NCBI RefSeq assembly: GCF_010550245.1
Contig: NZ_JAAGLU010000003.1
Location: 1 to 64,000 of the forward strand
From: Streptomyces sp. SID12501
GTDB taxonomy: Bacteria > Actinomycetota > Actinomycetes > Streptomycetales > Streptomycetaceae
Direction of reading: 5' to 3'
DNA length: 64,000 nucleotides
Of the stretch, positions 24,693 through 32,500 are shown in pieces. How positions within the stretch are numbered: position 1 is the first letter of the stretch; each line of letters opens with the position of its first letter. Under the pieces are notes generated by a model. It was not told the DNA's origin. It ran no database searches and saw only the letters and a list, made by a program, of their open reading frames with translations. The position numbers and the translations under genes are program-made.

Positions 24693-24725
24693 GTGAACCG
24701 ACGACATATCAAGGCGCCGCCGTGA
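24693..24725 (+). CDS. Possible 10-residue leader peptide of the transfer operon
   Basis: GTG at 24693, preceded at five bases by AGGGAGGT (an exceptionally good ribosome site), encodes VNRRHIKAPP and stops. A 9-bp GC hairpin (GGCGCCGCC 24713-24721 / GGCGGCGCC 24734-24742) overlaps the last codons and the stop. Translation of the leader would open or block that hairpin, so this has the layout of an attenuator. The evidence is layout only. Confidence 0.35.
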   Translation: MNRRHIKAPP

Positions 24726-24910
24726 GACCGACCGGCGGCGCCGTACATCCCCGGTCCATCCCTGGTTCCGCAGCACGAACGCGCTGCGGGCCGGCTGCCT
24801 CTCCCACCCGTCCGGACCCGCTTCAGTGCGGGGGCCGTACGGATGGGAGCGCGGGGAGCCGGCCGGTTCGTCCGGCCTGGTCCACCACCTACGACACCTC
24901 AGGAGCACCT

Positions 24911-25060
24911 GTGTTCGACACGAAGTCGCAGGAGTCCACCACCGACCTGACCTCCCCGGAAGCCGTACAGCGCGGTCAGGAGGTCTACGACCGCATCACG
25001 TCCGGCGAGTGCAAGGACGTGATGGCGGAACTGAACGAGGCCTACGGCCGCACGAGCTGA
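24911..25060 (+). CDS. Small hypothetical AICE protein
   Basis: A 49-residue acidic protein (begins VFDTKSQESTTDLTSPEAVQ). The GTG at 24911 is preceded by AGGAG. There is no signal peptide, membrane segment or known motif. It is the first gene of the rightward transfer operon after the structured leader. Small acidic proteins occur at this place in related elements, but I cannot assign a function. Confidence 0.65.
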   Translation: MFDTKSQESTTDLTSPEAVQRGQEVYDRITSGECKDVMAELNEAYGRTS

Positions 25061-25152
25061 CCAACCCCCACCACATCAACGGCGCGCGGCGCCCGGGTTG
25101 CCCCCCGGACGCCGCTTCGGGCCGTACCACCCTGCGAGAGGAACCACGACCC

Positions 25153-25419
25153 ATGAAGCACATCGCTGCTGATCAGGCGACTGTTACCACCGACCTTCCC
25201 GACCGCGAGCCGACGTTCGCTGAGCTGGATGCCATCTGGGTTGAGATGCCGCTGATCCTGGCGGAAGTCGAGTTGCTGGACGCACAGATCATCACGTTGG
25301 ACCGCACCCCCACTGAGCTGGACGCGCGGCGTATCCGCCGGGCCCGCCGCAAGGTGCTGGCCGCCCGCCTCGCGCTGGCGAACCTGACCACGATGCACAT
25401 CCCGGGGGTGGGAGCGTGA
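25153..25419 (+). CDS. DUF6284-type small AICE protein
   Basis: An 88-residue protein: a flexible start, then an alpha-helical acidic stretch (EPTFAELDAIWVEMPLILAE), then a basic helix (ARRIRRARRKVLAARLALAN). This helix pattern and genomic setting fit proteins annotated DUF6284 in Streptomyces mobile elements; the family name is from memory and not checked. The ATG at 25153 has GAGAGG upstream. Its end overlaps the next gene by four bases, so the two are coupled. Confidence 0.65.
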   Translation: MKHIAADQATVTTDLPDREPTFAELDAIWVEMPLILAEVELLDAQIITLDRTPTELDARRIRRARRKVLAARLALANLTTMHIPGVGA

Positions 25420-25733
25420 GCGGGACCCTGGCACTGGACTGCCTCACCGCTCCGCTGCGGGCGTTGCGGGTGCTGGCGGTGGACTTCGGGCACCTGCCCG
25501 CGCCGCACGTGGACGTCACCACGGTCTACCCGGACCGGCTGCGACTGAGCTTCCATGACGACCTGTCCGTGTTCGAGGCGTGGCGGGAGGCCCTGGGGGT
25601 CGACCCGGACTCGGTCGAATACGGCGAGCAGAGCGCCGGCCAGACGCGCGTACTGAAGGTGTTCGTCGACTTCTCGGGCGCCGTGCTGGAACTGACCGGC
25701 TACAGCGACATGCCCGTTGCGGCGGTGGCGTGA
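25416..25733 (+). CDS. Hypothetical AICE protein
   Basis: A 105-residue protein starting with GTG in a GTGA overlap with the preceding stop. The sequence alternates hydrophobic beta-like segments (LRALRVLAVDF, RLRLSFHDDLSVFEAWREAL, VLKVFVDFSGAVLELTGY), consistent with a small alpha/beta fold. No family is recognised. It belongs to the tightly packed run of small genes leading to the translocase. Confidence 0.7.
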   Translation: MSGTLALDCLTAPLRALRVLAVDFGHLPAPHVDVTTVYPDRLRLSFHDDLSVFEAWREALGVDPDSVEYGEQSAGQTRVLKVFVDFSGAVLELTGYSDMPVAAVA

Positions 25734-25990
25734 TGGGCCGCCGCTTCAAGGACATGCAGACCCCGGAGCAGCAGTACGCGGCTCAGCAGGCCGCCCGCCG
25801 CGCTGACACTCCCGCGCCCTCGCGTCCGGTCGCTGCTGCCACGCACCGCGAGTGGGTGGCCATGTCGGCTCACCAGCAGGCCGCGCACCTCGCCCGGCTG
25901 GACGGCCGCGAGGACGAGGCCCGCCGCTGGGAGCAGCAGGAAGCCAAGCTGACCACCCCGGCGCCCAAGAAGCGGGGGTGGTTCCGGTGA
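25733..25990 (+). CDS. Hypothetical AICE protein
   Basis: An 85-residue, hydrophilic, mostly helical protein rich in Gln, Ala and Arg (TPEQQYAAQQAARRAD; MSAHQQAAHLARLDGREDEA) ending in KKRGWFR. The ATG shares one base with the upstream stop (TGATG). No family is recognised. The C-terminal basic-aromatic tail resembles that of the protein at 27285 (KKRSGWF), which may be a shared interaction motif. Confidence 0.7.
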   Translation: MGRRFKDMQTPEQQYAAQQAARRADTPAPSRPVAAATHREWVAMSAHQQAAHLARLDGREDEARRWEQQEAKLTTPAPKKRGWFR

Positions 25991-26889
25991 ACCTCAACCG
26001 CAAGGGGCGGACTGCTCTCGTGCTGGCCCTGGTCGCGGTCGTCGGCATGGCGTTCCGGGTGTCGTGGAACGCGCTGCGGGACATCGCGAACGCGGTGGGC
26101 GCGGATGACACCGCCGCGACCCTCTACCCGTTCGTGGTCGACGGTCTGATGGCTCTGGCCCTGGTCGCCGCCCTCGTGCTCGATGGCAAGGATCGGAAGT
26201 TCGCGCTGCGGGTGCTGGGCGCCTACACGCTCGCCTCGCTGGTCCTCAACTACGTGCACGGTCTCGTTCCCGAGCTGCACGACGCTACGGCCGGTTGGGG
26301 ACGGCTCGCCGCCGGCGAGTACGCCAACTGGGCATTGGTGCTGCTGGCGACGTCGCTTCCGGTCGGGTCGATCTACTTCGGATCCGACCTGGTCGCGAAG
26401 GTGCTGCACCACCGACCCGTACCGGTCCCGGACCCGATTCCGGCACCGATCACGAATGCGGAGGAATCGACCGAGACCATTGGTTATCGGTCTACCCCTG
26501 ACCTGCTGGAATCGACCCCGCCGCCCGCCCTTCCGGCTGCGGTGCGGGTGCCCGATCCGGTCGCGGTCGACGTGCTGAAGTCGGCCCCGGAACTCAAGCC
26601 GATGCCGACCGCCCCGATCCCCGTCAACTCGATCGTCCGCAGTGCGGTGGCGGCTGAGTCGGTCCGCCCGCGTCGGGCGACCGGTCGGGTTCCCGCCGCC
26701 GCCCGCCCGACCCGATCCAGGCGCACACCCGATCAACTCCTGCATGAGGCACGGAAGGTGACGGCCGGTTGGCCTGACGCGAAGCTCACCGCCGAGGGCA
26801 TCCGCCTCGAACTGCACACGTCCCCGGTCAATGCCCGGATGCTGCGCGACACCCTCAAGGCCGAACGCGCCGCTACGGCGGTCATCTGA
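25987..26889 (+). CDS. DUF2637 membrane protein
   Basis: A 300-residue protein. The N-terminal 130 residues hold about four transmembrane helices with the DUF2637 pattern (GMAFRVSWNALRDIANAVGA, YPFVVDGLMALALVAALVL, LNYVHGL). The remainder is a Pro-rich linker and a C-terminal basic helical region (SRRTPDQLLHEARKVTAGWP) that could bind DNA or partner proteins. The GTG at 25987 overlaps the previous stop. DUF2637 proteins are common in actinomycete conjugative elements and are thought to help transfer or spreading. That role is by association. Confidence 0.82.
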   Translation: MNLNRKGRTALVLALVAVVGMAFRVSWNALRDIANAVGADDTAATLYPFVVDGLMALALVAALVLDGKDRKFALRVLGAYTLASLVLNYVHGLVPELHDATAGWGRLAAGEYANWALVLLATSLPVGSIYFGSDLVAKVLHHRPVPVPDPIPAPITNAEESTETIGYRSTPDLLESTPPPALPAAVRVPDPVAVDVLKSAPELKPMPTAPIPVNSIVRSAVAAESVRPRRATGRVPAAARPTRSRRTPDQLLHEARKVTAGWPDAKLTAEGIRLELHTSPVNARMLRDTLKAERAATAVI

Positions 26890-27281
26890 TGTCCGCCGCC
26901 TACGGCAAGTGCTTCGACCCGACCGGCGCCCGCTACGGCATCCCCACCTTCCCCTGGAAGTTCGCCCCCGACGACGAACAGTTCGCCACCCGCCGCCAGT
27001 TACGGGCGCGTGGCTTGCGTCCGGGGGGTCAGCCGATAGCGGCGCAGGTCATGCGCGTCAACCGGCGGGCGGGCGGGGTCAAGGTCGCCTACCTGTACCG
27101 GATCGACCTCGCCAAGCCCGTCCGCCCCATGACCTCACGGAAGTGGGGCGCCCTCGCGCTGGCGATGCTGGCCCGCCGCACCTGCCCCAACTGCAAGGTC
27201 ATCTACAGCTACTGCATGCCGACCTCGCTCGGCATGTGCGTCATGTGCGCCTACCCCGAACCGACCCCGAAAGAGGGCTGA
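26889..27281 (+). CDS. RRQRL-motif zinc-binding AICE protein
   Basis: A 130-residue protein with a basic RRQLRARGLRPGG segment and a C-terminal four-cysteine zinc ribbon (CPNC, then CVMC 19 residues later). Proteins of this layout are recurrent in Streptomyces AICEs. The variant motif here is RRQLR. It is probably a small nucleic-acid- or protein-binding adaptor; its role is unknown. The ATG shares its first base with the preceding TGA. Confidence 0.75.
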   Translation: MSAAYGKCFDPTGARYGIPTFPWKFAPDDEQFATRRQLRARGLRPGGQPIAAQVMRVNRRAGGVKVAYLYRIDLAKPVRPMTSRKWGALALAMLARRTCPNCKVIYSYCMPTSLGMCVMCAYPEPTPKEG

Positions 27282-27284
27282 CCC

Positions 27285-27602
27285 GTGTCCAAATCCGAGA
27301 TCCGCCGCATGGACCGCGAGATCCACAAGGCCGCCGCCAAGCTGGCAGCGGTCAAGCGCGGTGAGTCGTGGCCGCTCAACGGTGCGGAACGCCGGGCCAT
27401 GGCCCGCGCCACCATCGGCGGCTCCTACAAGGTCGTACGGGGCAAGAGCACCGCCCGCGCTGAGCAGCAGATCGACACCACCACGTCGAATGCGGAGATG
27501 CGGCTGACCGCCGAACTGTCCGCCCTGCACGGCGAGAAGCAGCGCCTGATCACCGAGGCCGCCCGCGAGAAGGCGGCGAAGAAGCGTTCCGGCTGGTTCT
27601 GA
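27285..27602 (+). CDS. Hypothetical AICE protein, helical
   Basis: A 105-residue, basic, largely helical protein (MDREIHKAAAKLAAVKRGES; LTAELSALHGEKQRLITEAA) ending in KKRSGWF. It probably forms a coiled coil. It starts with GTG three bases after the preceding stop. No family is recognised. Its position immediately before the translocase suggests a transfer accessory role. Confidence 0.7.
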   Translation: MSKSEIRRMDREIHKAAAKLAAVKRGESWPLNGAERRAMARATIGGSYKVVRGKSTARAEQQIDTTTSNAEMRLTAELSALHGEKQRLITEAAREKAAKKRSGWF

Positions 27603-27710
27603 CCAGCCGGACCAGGCGTCGGGGTGCCCGCTCTTTCCACGGACCCGGCCACCCCGACGCCCTTTCCTCCCACTCCCGCCCCCGAGGGGGCAGTCAGGAG
27701 CACCACCAGC

Positions 27711-29831
27711 ATGACCGACAACATCGTTCCTCTCGTCAAAACCCCCCTGGCCGGCGCTGAGTCGGACGTGACCTCCACGGTGCTGACCGTGGTGCCCGAT
27801 GCCCCGCCCGCGCCGCTGGTGCCGTTGTGGGTGCGCTCCGGGCGTGCCGTGAAGACCGTGGTCACCCACGAGAACACCCGCACCGCTGCTCGTGCGGTGG
27901 CGCGTCACAGTCTCTACACGTTCAACGGGGGCCGGATCGTGGCCCGCCGCACCTGGGACGGCAAGACCGGTGCCCGTTACGAGCGCATGATCCGCACGGC
28001 GGAAGCGGCGGGGAACTTGGAGGCCGCCGAGGAGTGGGAGGAGCGGTTGCAGCGCTTCCGCCAGGCCCGCCACCACCGCCGCATGGACCTGCTCCACTCG
28101 CCCGTGGAGGCCGCCAAGGGTCTTGCGGTCGGTACCGGGGTGGGCATCGGGGTGCTGGTCGCCCTCGGGGTCGTGATGGCGATCAACAACCATGACGTCA
28201 CCGACGTCATCACCCCGCTGAAAGCCACCATCGAGTTCATCGCCCTGCTGATCCGGATCGTCCAGGTCACATGGGGTACCGCGCTGATCGTCGGTCCGTT
28301 GCTCGCTCTGTTCGCGCTGTGGGCGGTCGGCAGTAAGCAGCAGGCCGCACCGCAGTGGGCGCTGCCCGCCAACGTCCGCAGCGGTGAGGGTGAGCCGGTC
28401 ACCCCGTCCATCGTCGTCAAGGCCCTGCGCGATCTCGGGGTGCCCGCGCTGCGCAACGCCATCAAGGACATGGGCGACGCCGGCGCCTCGATGCTGGGTC
28501 CGATCCGGATCGCCGGATGCGGCGTCGAAGTCGACGTCACCCTTCCCTCAGGGGTCTCCACGATCGAGGTACAGAACCGGCGCCGCAAGCTTGCCGAGAA
28601 CCTGACCCGGCATGAGCACGAGGTGTTCATCACGATCCCGCAGGCGGCCCGTACGGTGCGGCTGTGGGTGGCCGACTCGGGGGCGTTGGATGAGCCGATC
28701 GGCCCGTCTCCGCTGGTCACGGACGAGACGATGACCGCCGACTACACCAAGGGCAAGGCGCCGTGGGGTCAGGACCTGCGCGGTGACATGGCGGCGCTGA
28801 GCGTGTATCAGCGCCACCTGCTGATCACCGGGTTGTCGAACCAGGGCAAGACCGTGGCCCTGCGCTCCCTGGCCCTGTGGCTGGCGTTGGACAAGTCGGT
28901 GCAGTTCTGGATCGGGGACCTCAAGGGCATCGGTGACTGGAAGATGTTCTACGGCCTGGCCGACGTGCTGATCCAGGGCCCCACCGACGACCACGTGATC
29001 CAGGTGACCGAGATGGTCGAGAACGCCGTGGAGGAGATGAACCGCCGTATCCAGGCCCCGCCCGGCACGGTGTTCCCCGCCCTGATCGTGATCGTGGACG
29101 AAGCACAGATGGCGTTCATGTGCCCGGTCCTCGACGACGAACGGCGCCCCTACGGCGGCTCCAAGGCCACCTCGCGGTACTTCATGGCGGTCCGGAAGAT
29201 TCACAACCAGGGCCGTGCCGTGAACGTGCTGATGTGGCAGGGGACGCAGGACCCCACCGACCAGAACCTTCCCAAGCTGGTCCGTGAGGGTGCCCACACG
29301 CGTGCCTCGCTCGCGCTGGGCACGGAGTCGCAGGCGCGGATGGCGCTGGGGGACAAGGCGGTCGACGGGGGCGCGGCCCCCAACCTGCTGCGCCCCGGTC
29401 TGGATCAGGGAACTCTGGTTCTCGCCTCGTCCGGCATCGCCATTCCCGCCGGGCAGGCCTCCATCACGGTCCGCACGCACTACATCGACGACGACGCGGC
29501 CGAAGCGATCACCGACCGCGCCAAGGCGATGCGCTCGGGGATCACCACGCTGACCGTGATCGAGCGGGGTGAGGAGCGTGACCCGCTCGCGGACATCCTC
29601 GGGGCGATGGGTGACGCGCCTCGTCTGCTCACGCTCGACATCCTCAAGCGCCTCGCCGTGCTGGACGAGACGGCCTACGACGGCTGGACGTTCGGCGACC
29701 TCAAGCGCGTGCTGGAGGCCGAGGGCGAGGAGCCGAAGAAGTCCAACGGGCGCATGGTCGTTCACCGCGATCACGTCCTGCGCGCCCTCGCCAACCGCGA
29801 CGGCGACGGTTCCGCTTCCGTCTCCGGATGA
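27711..29831 (+). CDS. FtsK/SpoIIIE-like conjugative DNA translocase (TraSA/TraB type)
   Basis: A 706-residue protein. Two transmembrane helices lie at about 139-157 and 183-206. The ATPase follows, with Walker A GLSNQGKT at 374-381 and Walker B LIVIVDEAQ at 458-466, then a region fitting motor motif III (MWQGTQDPTDQNLPKLVREG). The C terminus (about 640-700) is a winged-helix candidate for recognising 8-bp DNA repeats. Streptomyces TraB-type proteins form hexameric pores that move double-stranded DNA between mycelia. The ATG at 27711 has AGGAG upstream; the longer frame from 27624 lacks family character. A cluster of CAGGGAGG repeats begins at the stop codon. Confidence 0.93.
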   Translation: MTDNIVPLVKTPLAGAESDVTSTVLTVVPDAPPAPLVPLWVRSGRAVKTVVTHENTRTAARAVARHSLYTFNGGRIVARRTWDGKTGARYERMIRTAEAAGNLEAAEEWEERLQRFRQARHHRRMDLLHSPVEAAKGLAVGTGVGIGVLVALGVVMAINNHDVTDVITPLKATIEFIALLIRIVQVTWGTALIVGPLLALFALWAVGSKQQAAPQWALPANVRSGEGEPVTPSIVVKALRDLGVPALRNAIKDMGDAGASMLGPIRIAGCGVEVDVTLPSGVSTIEVQNRRRKLAENLTRHEHEVFITIPQAARTVRLWVADSGALDEPIGPSPLVTDETMTADYTKGKAPWGQDLRGDMAALSVYQRHLLITGLSNQGKTVALRSLALWLALDKSVQFWIGDLKGIGDWKMFYGLADVLIQGPTDDHVIQVTEMVENAVEEMNRRIQAPPGTVFPALIVIVDEAQMAFMCPVLDDERRPYGGSKATSRYFMAVRKIHNQGRAVNVLMWQGTQDPTDQNLPKLVREGAHTRASLALGTESQARMALGDKAVDGGAAPNLLRPGLDQGTLVLASSGIAIPAGQASITVRTHYIDDDAAEAITDRAKAMRSGITTLTVIERGEERDPLADILGAMGDAPRLLTLDILKRLAVLDETAYDGWTFGDLKRVLEAEGEEPKKSNGRMVVHRDHVLRALANRDGDGSASVSG

Positions 29832-30010
29832 CAGGGAGGCGCACCCTCCCACGGCAGGGAGGCGGGGATACACCCCCAACCCCCTCCCTGCCCCATATCC
29901 CTGGCCCTGACCTGCGCAAATGATCGTCAGGGAGTCAGGGAGGCCCCGCAGGTCAGACCCCTGAAACCCCCTCCACAGCCCACCCGTCAGGGGGTGTCCC
30001 TGCCTCCCTG
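29832..30010. repeat. CAGGGAGG octamer cluster, candidate clt/TraB recognition locus
   Basis: Five exact copies lie within 179 bases: direct at 29832, 29855 and 29936, inverted at 29883 and 30003, plus the variant CAGGGAGT at 29928. Streptomyces TraB-type translocases bind 8-bp repeats in a clt locus that usually lies near tra. Placement directly after the translocase gene supports that role. An alternative is operator sites for the next gene. Confidence 0.6.
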
Positions 30011-30034
30011 GCCTATCGCCGGAAGGGATTCCGT

Positions 30035-30499
30035 ATGTACCCCGACCACACCCAATCCACGTCCGCTCAGCGGGCCCTGGACGTCCACTACCCCACCCCG
30101 ATACAGCCCGTCATCGCCGTTCCGGCGCCGCTCGTTCCCGTCCAGCCGGGCAGCATCCCGGCGGTCGCGTCCGTCGTGCTGCCCGACGGGCGGGTCGTCA
30201 CCGGCTACGCCATCGACCCCATGCGGCCCGAACCGGTCGCCACCCCGCCGGCCGTCTCCCGGACGGCCGTGAACGTCGCCCTCGGGGGCGTCGGGTTCCT
30301 CGCGGTGTGCGGCGGACTGCTGCTGCTCACCTCGTTCATTGCGGCCCTGACCGCGTTCGTCACCCAGCTCATCACGCTCGCGGCCGTGATCTTCGGCGGC
30401 TGGATCGCCGTCCAGGTGTTCAGCGCGAGCGGCCACAAGGGCGGGACCACGGTCAACATCCGCAAGGCAGTCATCAAGCGCAACAAGTTCTACGGCTGA
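30035..30499 (+). CDS. Spread-type AICE membrane protein
   Basis: A 154-residue protein. The first 80 residues are Pro-rich and hydrophilic. Two transmembrane helices follow (VALGGVGFLAVCGGLLLLTS and a second at ITLAAVIFGGWIAVQVF), then a basic C terminus (NIRKAVIKRNKF). Small two-helix proteins in this position are called Spd in pSAM2-type elements and aid intramycelial spreading. The ATG at 30035 has GGAAGGG seven bases upstream. It lies behind the octamer repeat cluster. Confidence 0.75.
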   Translation: MYPDHTQSTSAQRALDVHYPTPIQPVIAVPAPLVPVQPGSIPAVASVVLPDGRVVTGYAIDPMRPEPVATPPAVSRTAVNVALGGVGFLAVCGGLLLLTSFIAALTAFVTQLITLAAVIFGGWIAVQVFSASGHKGGTTVNIRKAVIKRNKFYG

Positions 30500-30532
30500 A
30501 AGGGCCCAACTCCCGTGCCTCGAAAGGAAGCC

Positions 30533-31033
30533 ATGACCACGCCCGCCACCACATCCGCCGCCCTCCGGGAAGACGACCCGCTCACGGAGGCCATCGCCCT
30601 TGCCGTCTGGGAACAGTGCGAGCGGCAGGACTACCGCACCACCAACGACGACCCCCGCAACATCGCCGCCGTCGCCGCCACCGTGGCCCGCGCACTCCTG
30701 CTGCCCGACACCACCGCCCACGACGACCCCGGACCGGAGCCGGAGCCGTGGCCGACGGCGGAAGACGCGTACGCCAGCGCCCCGAACCCCCGTGACGAGT
30801 TCGAGTGGCTCGTCAACGAGGCGCACGCCGGCAGGCGCGACCGGGAGTGGTGGCTGCGCCGCGCGGCCGTCGTCGACCGCAGGAGCGCCGATCTCCCCTC
30901 CGACCACTGTCTGAGGGACGAACACGCCCTCGACCTGGCCCGCTTCCTGATCGAGCTGGACGGCGCCACCGTCACCGGCGACCCCCGCCGCTACGTCCGC
31001 CGGCAGTACCTCTACTGGGCCAGGAACAACTAG
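30533..31033 (+). CDS. Hypothetical AICE protein
   Basis: A 166-residue acidic soluble protein. There is an alpha-helical region at 15-55 (TEAIALAVWEQCERQDYRTT; ATVARALLLPD), a Pro-rich acidic linker, and a C-terminal helical domain (NEAHAGRRDREWWLRRAAVV; DLARFLIELDGATV). The family is not recognised. The ATG at 30533 has a GGAAG ribosome site; an upstream GTG frame adds six residues only. It is the last gene before the first 92-bp repeat. Confidence 0.65.
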   Translation: MTTPATTSAALREDDPLTEAIALAVWEQCERQDYRTTNDDPRNIAAVAATVARALLLPDTTAHDDPGPEPEPWPTAEDAYASAPNPRDEFEWLVNEAHAGRRDREWWLRRAAVVDRRSADLPSDHCLRDEHALDLARFLIELDGATVTGDPRRYVRRQYLYWARNN

Positions 31034-31037
31034 CTAG

Positions 31038-31129
31038 GCCAAGGGCGGCCCCCATTCCGCCAAGAACCCGGGGCCGCCCTTGCCAACCAGTCCGCAACAG
31101 ACCTGTTGGAGGCATCCAGCATGACCCAT
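31038..31129. repeat. 92-bp perfect direct repeat, copy 1
   Basis: Identical, base for base, to 32409-32500. It includes a 13-bp stem hairpin (CAAGGGCGGCCCC / GGGGCCGCCCTTG), a GGAGG ribosome site, the ATG and the first three codons of the following gene. As a result the methyltransferase and the primase-polymerase begin with the same residues (MTH). Confidence 0.95.
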
Positions 31130-32404
31130 CATCCCGCCGTCCCGTCGGAAGGCGGCAACATCAGCCTGTGCACCGGCTCCGGTGCACTGGACGTAGCCGT
31201 TCACGCCGTCACCGGCCTGCCCACGGTCATGGTCGGCGAGAAGGACCCGGCGGCGTCCCGGCTGCTCGCCGCGCGTCTGCCCCACGCGCGCAACCTGGGT
31301 GACATCACGGCCGTCGACTGGCAGGCGCTGTCCGCCACCGTGGCGCGTCCGTCGGCGCTGACCGCCGGCTTTCCCTGTCAGGACATCTCCAATGCCGGAC
31401 CTCGGGGAGGGATCGCCGGTGACCGCTCAGGACTCTGGAAAACCATCGTCCACGCCATTCGCCATCTTCGACCCCGCCTCGTCTTCCTGGAAAACGTCGC
31501 CGCCCTCCGCAGCCGGGGACTCGACGTCGTCGCCGCCGACCTGGCCGCGATCGGGTACGACGCGCGGTGGATGTGCCTACGCGCTGGAGATCCCGAAGTC
31601 GGAGCCTGCCACCGGCGAGACCGCTGGTTCGCCGTCGCCTATCCCGCTGCTGAAGACCCCCACCTCCCAGTTGGGGCGCAACGGGGGACCCCAGCATCCG
31701 GACAAGCGCAAGGCGGGCGGGCACGGGCCCACGCTGGAGGACGAAGTGGTCTTCTTGCTGCCCCCGACCGAGGCCTGAGGCTGCTGCCCACCCCCGCCGC
31801 CTGCGACGGCACCGGCGGCCCCGGCACCTCCCCCAAACGCCAGGGCGGCATGAACCTGCGCACCGCCGTGACCCTGCTGCCCACCCCGGCGGCACGCGAC
31901 TGGAAGTCCGGCGCCTCCAACCTGCTGGGCACCAACTCGCGTCCGCTGAACGAGGTGGTGGTCAACCTGCTGCCCACCCCGACAGCTCGCCGCTACGGCC
32001 GCAACCGGTCCGCCTCACAGGGTGCGAGCTCGCGCCCCTCCATCGAATACCTCGCCCGCGACCTGGTCGACGACCGGCGGTGGGTGGCCACCAACGGCAC
32101 CGACTACGGACCCGCCATCCACCGCTGGGAAACCGTCCTGGGACGCACCGCCCCGGAGCCCACCGAAGCGGGCACCAAGGGCAACCGCCGCCTGTCCCCG
32201 GCGTTCGTCGAATGGATGATGGGCGCCGACCTGGGCTGGGTGACCAGCCCCGACCTGGGCCTGTCCCGCTCCGACCAGCTCAAGATCCTCGGCAACGGCG
32301 TCGTCATCCACCAAGCCGCACTCGCCTACCGCACGCTGCTCGCCGCCGGCGCACCCGCCACCGCGAGCCCCGTCCCCACCCAGCTCGCCCTGGACATCGC
32401 CTAG
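31121..32404 (+). CDS. DNA cytosine-5 methyltransferase
   Basis: A 427-residue C5-methyltransferase. Motif I is SLCTGSGALDVAVHAV. The catalytic cysteine is C86 in TAGFPCQDISNAG (motif IV). ENVAALRSRG is motif VI, HRRDRWFAVAYP motif VIII, and KILGNGVVIHQ motif X. Between VIII and X is a variable recognition region with repeated LLPTP blocks. No restriction enzyme gene adjoins it, so it is a solitary enzyme, likely protecting the element or altering host methylation. In the +1 frame at about 31650-31760 the DNA also encodes a family-like segment (QHPDKRKAGGHGPTLEDEV), hinting at past frameshifts. The gene sits between two identical 92-bp repeats. Confidence 0.88.
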   Translation: MTHHPAVPSEGGNISLCTGSGALDVAVHAVTGLPTVMVGEKDPAASRLLAARLPHARNLGDITAVDWQALSATVARPSALTAGFPCQDISNAGPRGGIAGDRSGLWKTIVHAIRHLRPRLVFLENVAALRSRGLDVVAADLAAIGYDARWMCLRAGDPEVGACHRRDRWFAVAYPAAEDPHLPVGAQRGTPASGQAQGGRARAHAGGRSGLLAAPDRGLRLLPTPAACDGTGGPGTSPKRQGGMNLRTAVTLLPTPAARDWKSGASNLLGTNSRPLNEVVVNLLPTPTARRYGRNRSASQGASSRPSIEYLARDLVDDRRWVATNGTDYGPAIHRWETVLGRTAPEPTEAGTKGNRRLSPAFVEWMMGADLGWVTSPDLGLSRSDQLKILGNGVVIHQAALAYRTLLAAGAPATASPVPTQLALDIA

Positions 32405-32408
32405 ACAC

Positions 32409-32500
32409 GCCAAGGGCGGCCCCCATTCCGCCAAGAACCCGGGGCCGCCCTTGCCAACCAGTCCGCAACAGACCTGTTGGAGGCATCCAGCATGACCCAT
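32409..32500. repeat. 92-bp perfect direct repeat, copy 2
   Basis: The second copy of the unit at 31038-31129. It provides the hairpin, ribosome site and start codon of the primase-polymerase gene. The exact identity means that either duplication was recent or the copies are kept identical by recombination. Homologous recombination between the copies would delete the methyltransferase gene and leave one functional leader. Confidence 0.95.

Larger units (their letters stand above)
24118..24910. promoter_or_regulatory. Regulatory region between the repressor and the rightward transfer genes
   Basis: About 800 bases with no long gene. It contains the palindromic operator near the repressor start, a short leader frame with a strong ribosome site, and several nested inverted repeats between 24713 and 24870. 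One is a CTCCCA...TGGGAG stem enclosing a CCCGCTTCAGTGCGGG hairpin. Rightward transcription of the transfer operon should begin here and pass through a structured leader. Confidence 0.6.

Noticed and set aside
31121..32404. The methyltransferase as half of a restriction-modification system
   Set aside because: Neighbouring genes are a hypothetical protein and the primase-polymerase. No endonuclease-like gene overlaps or adjoins it.
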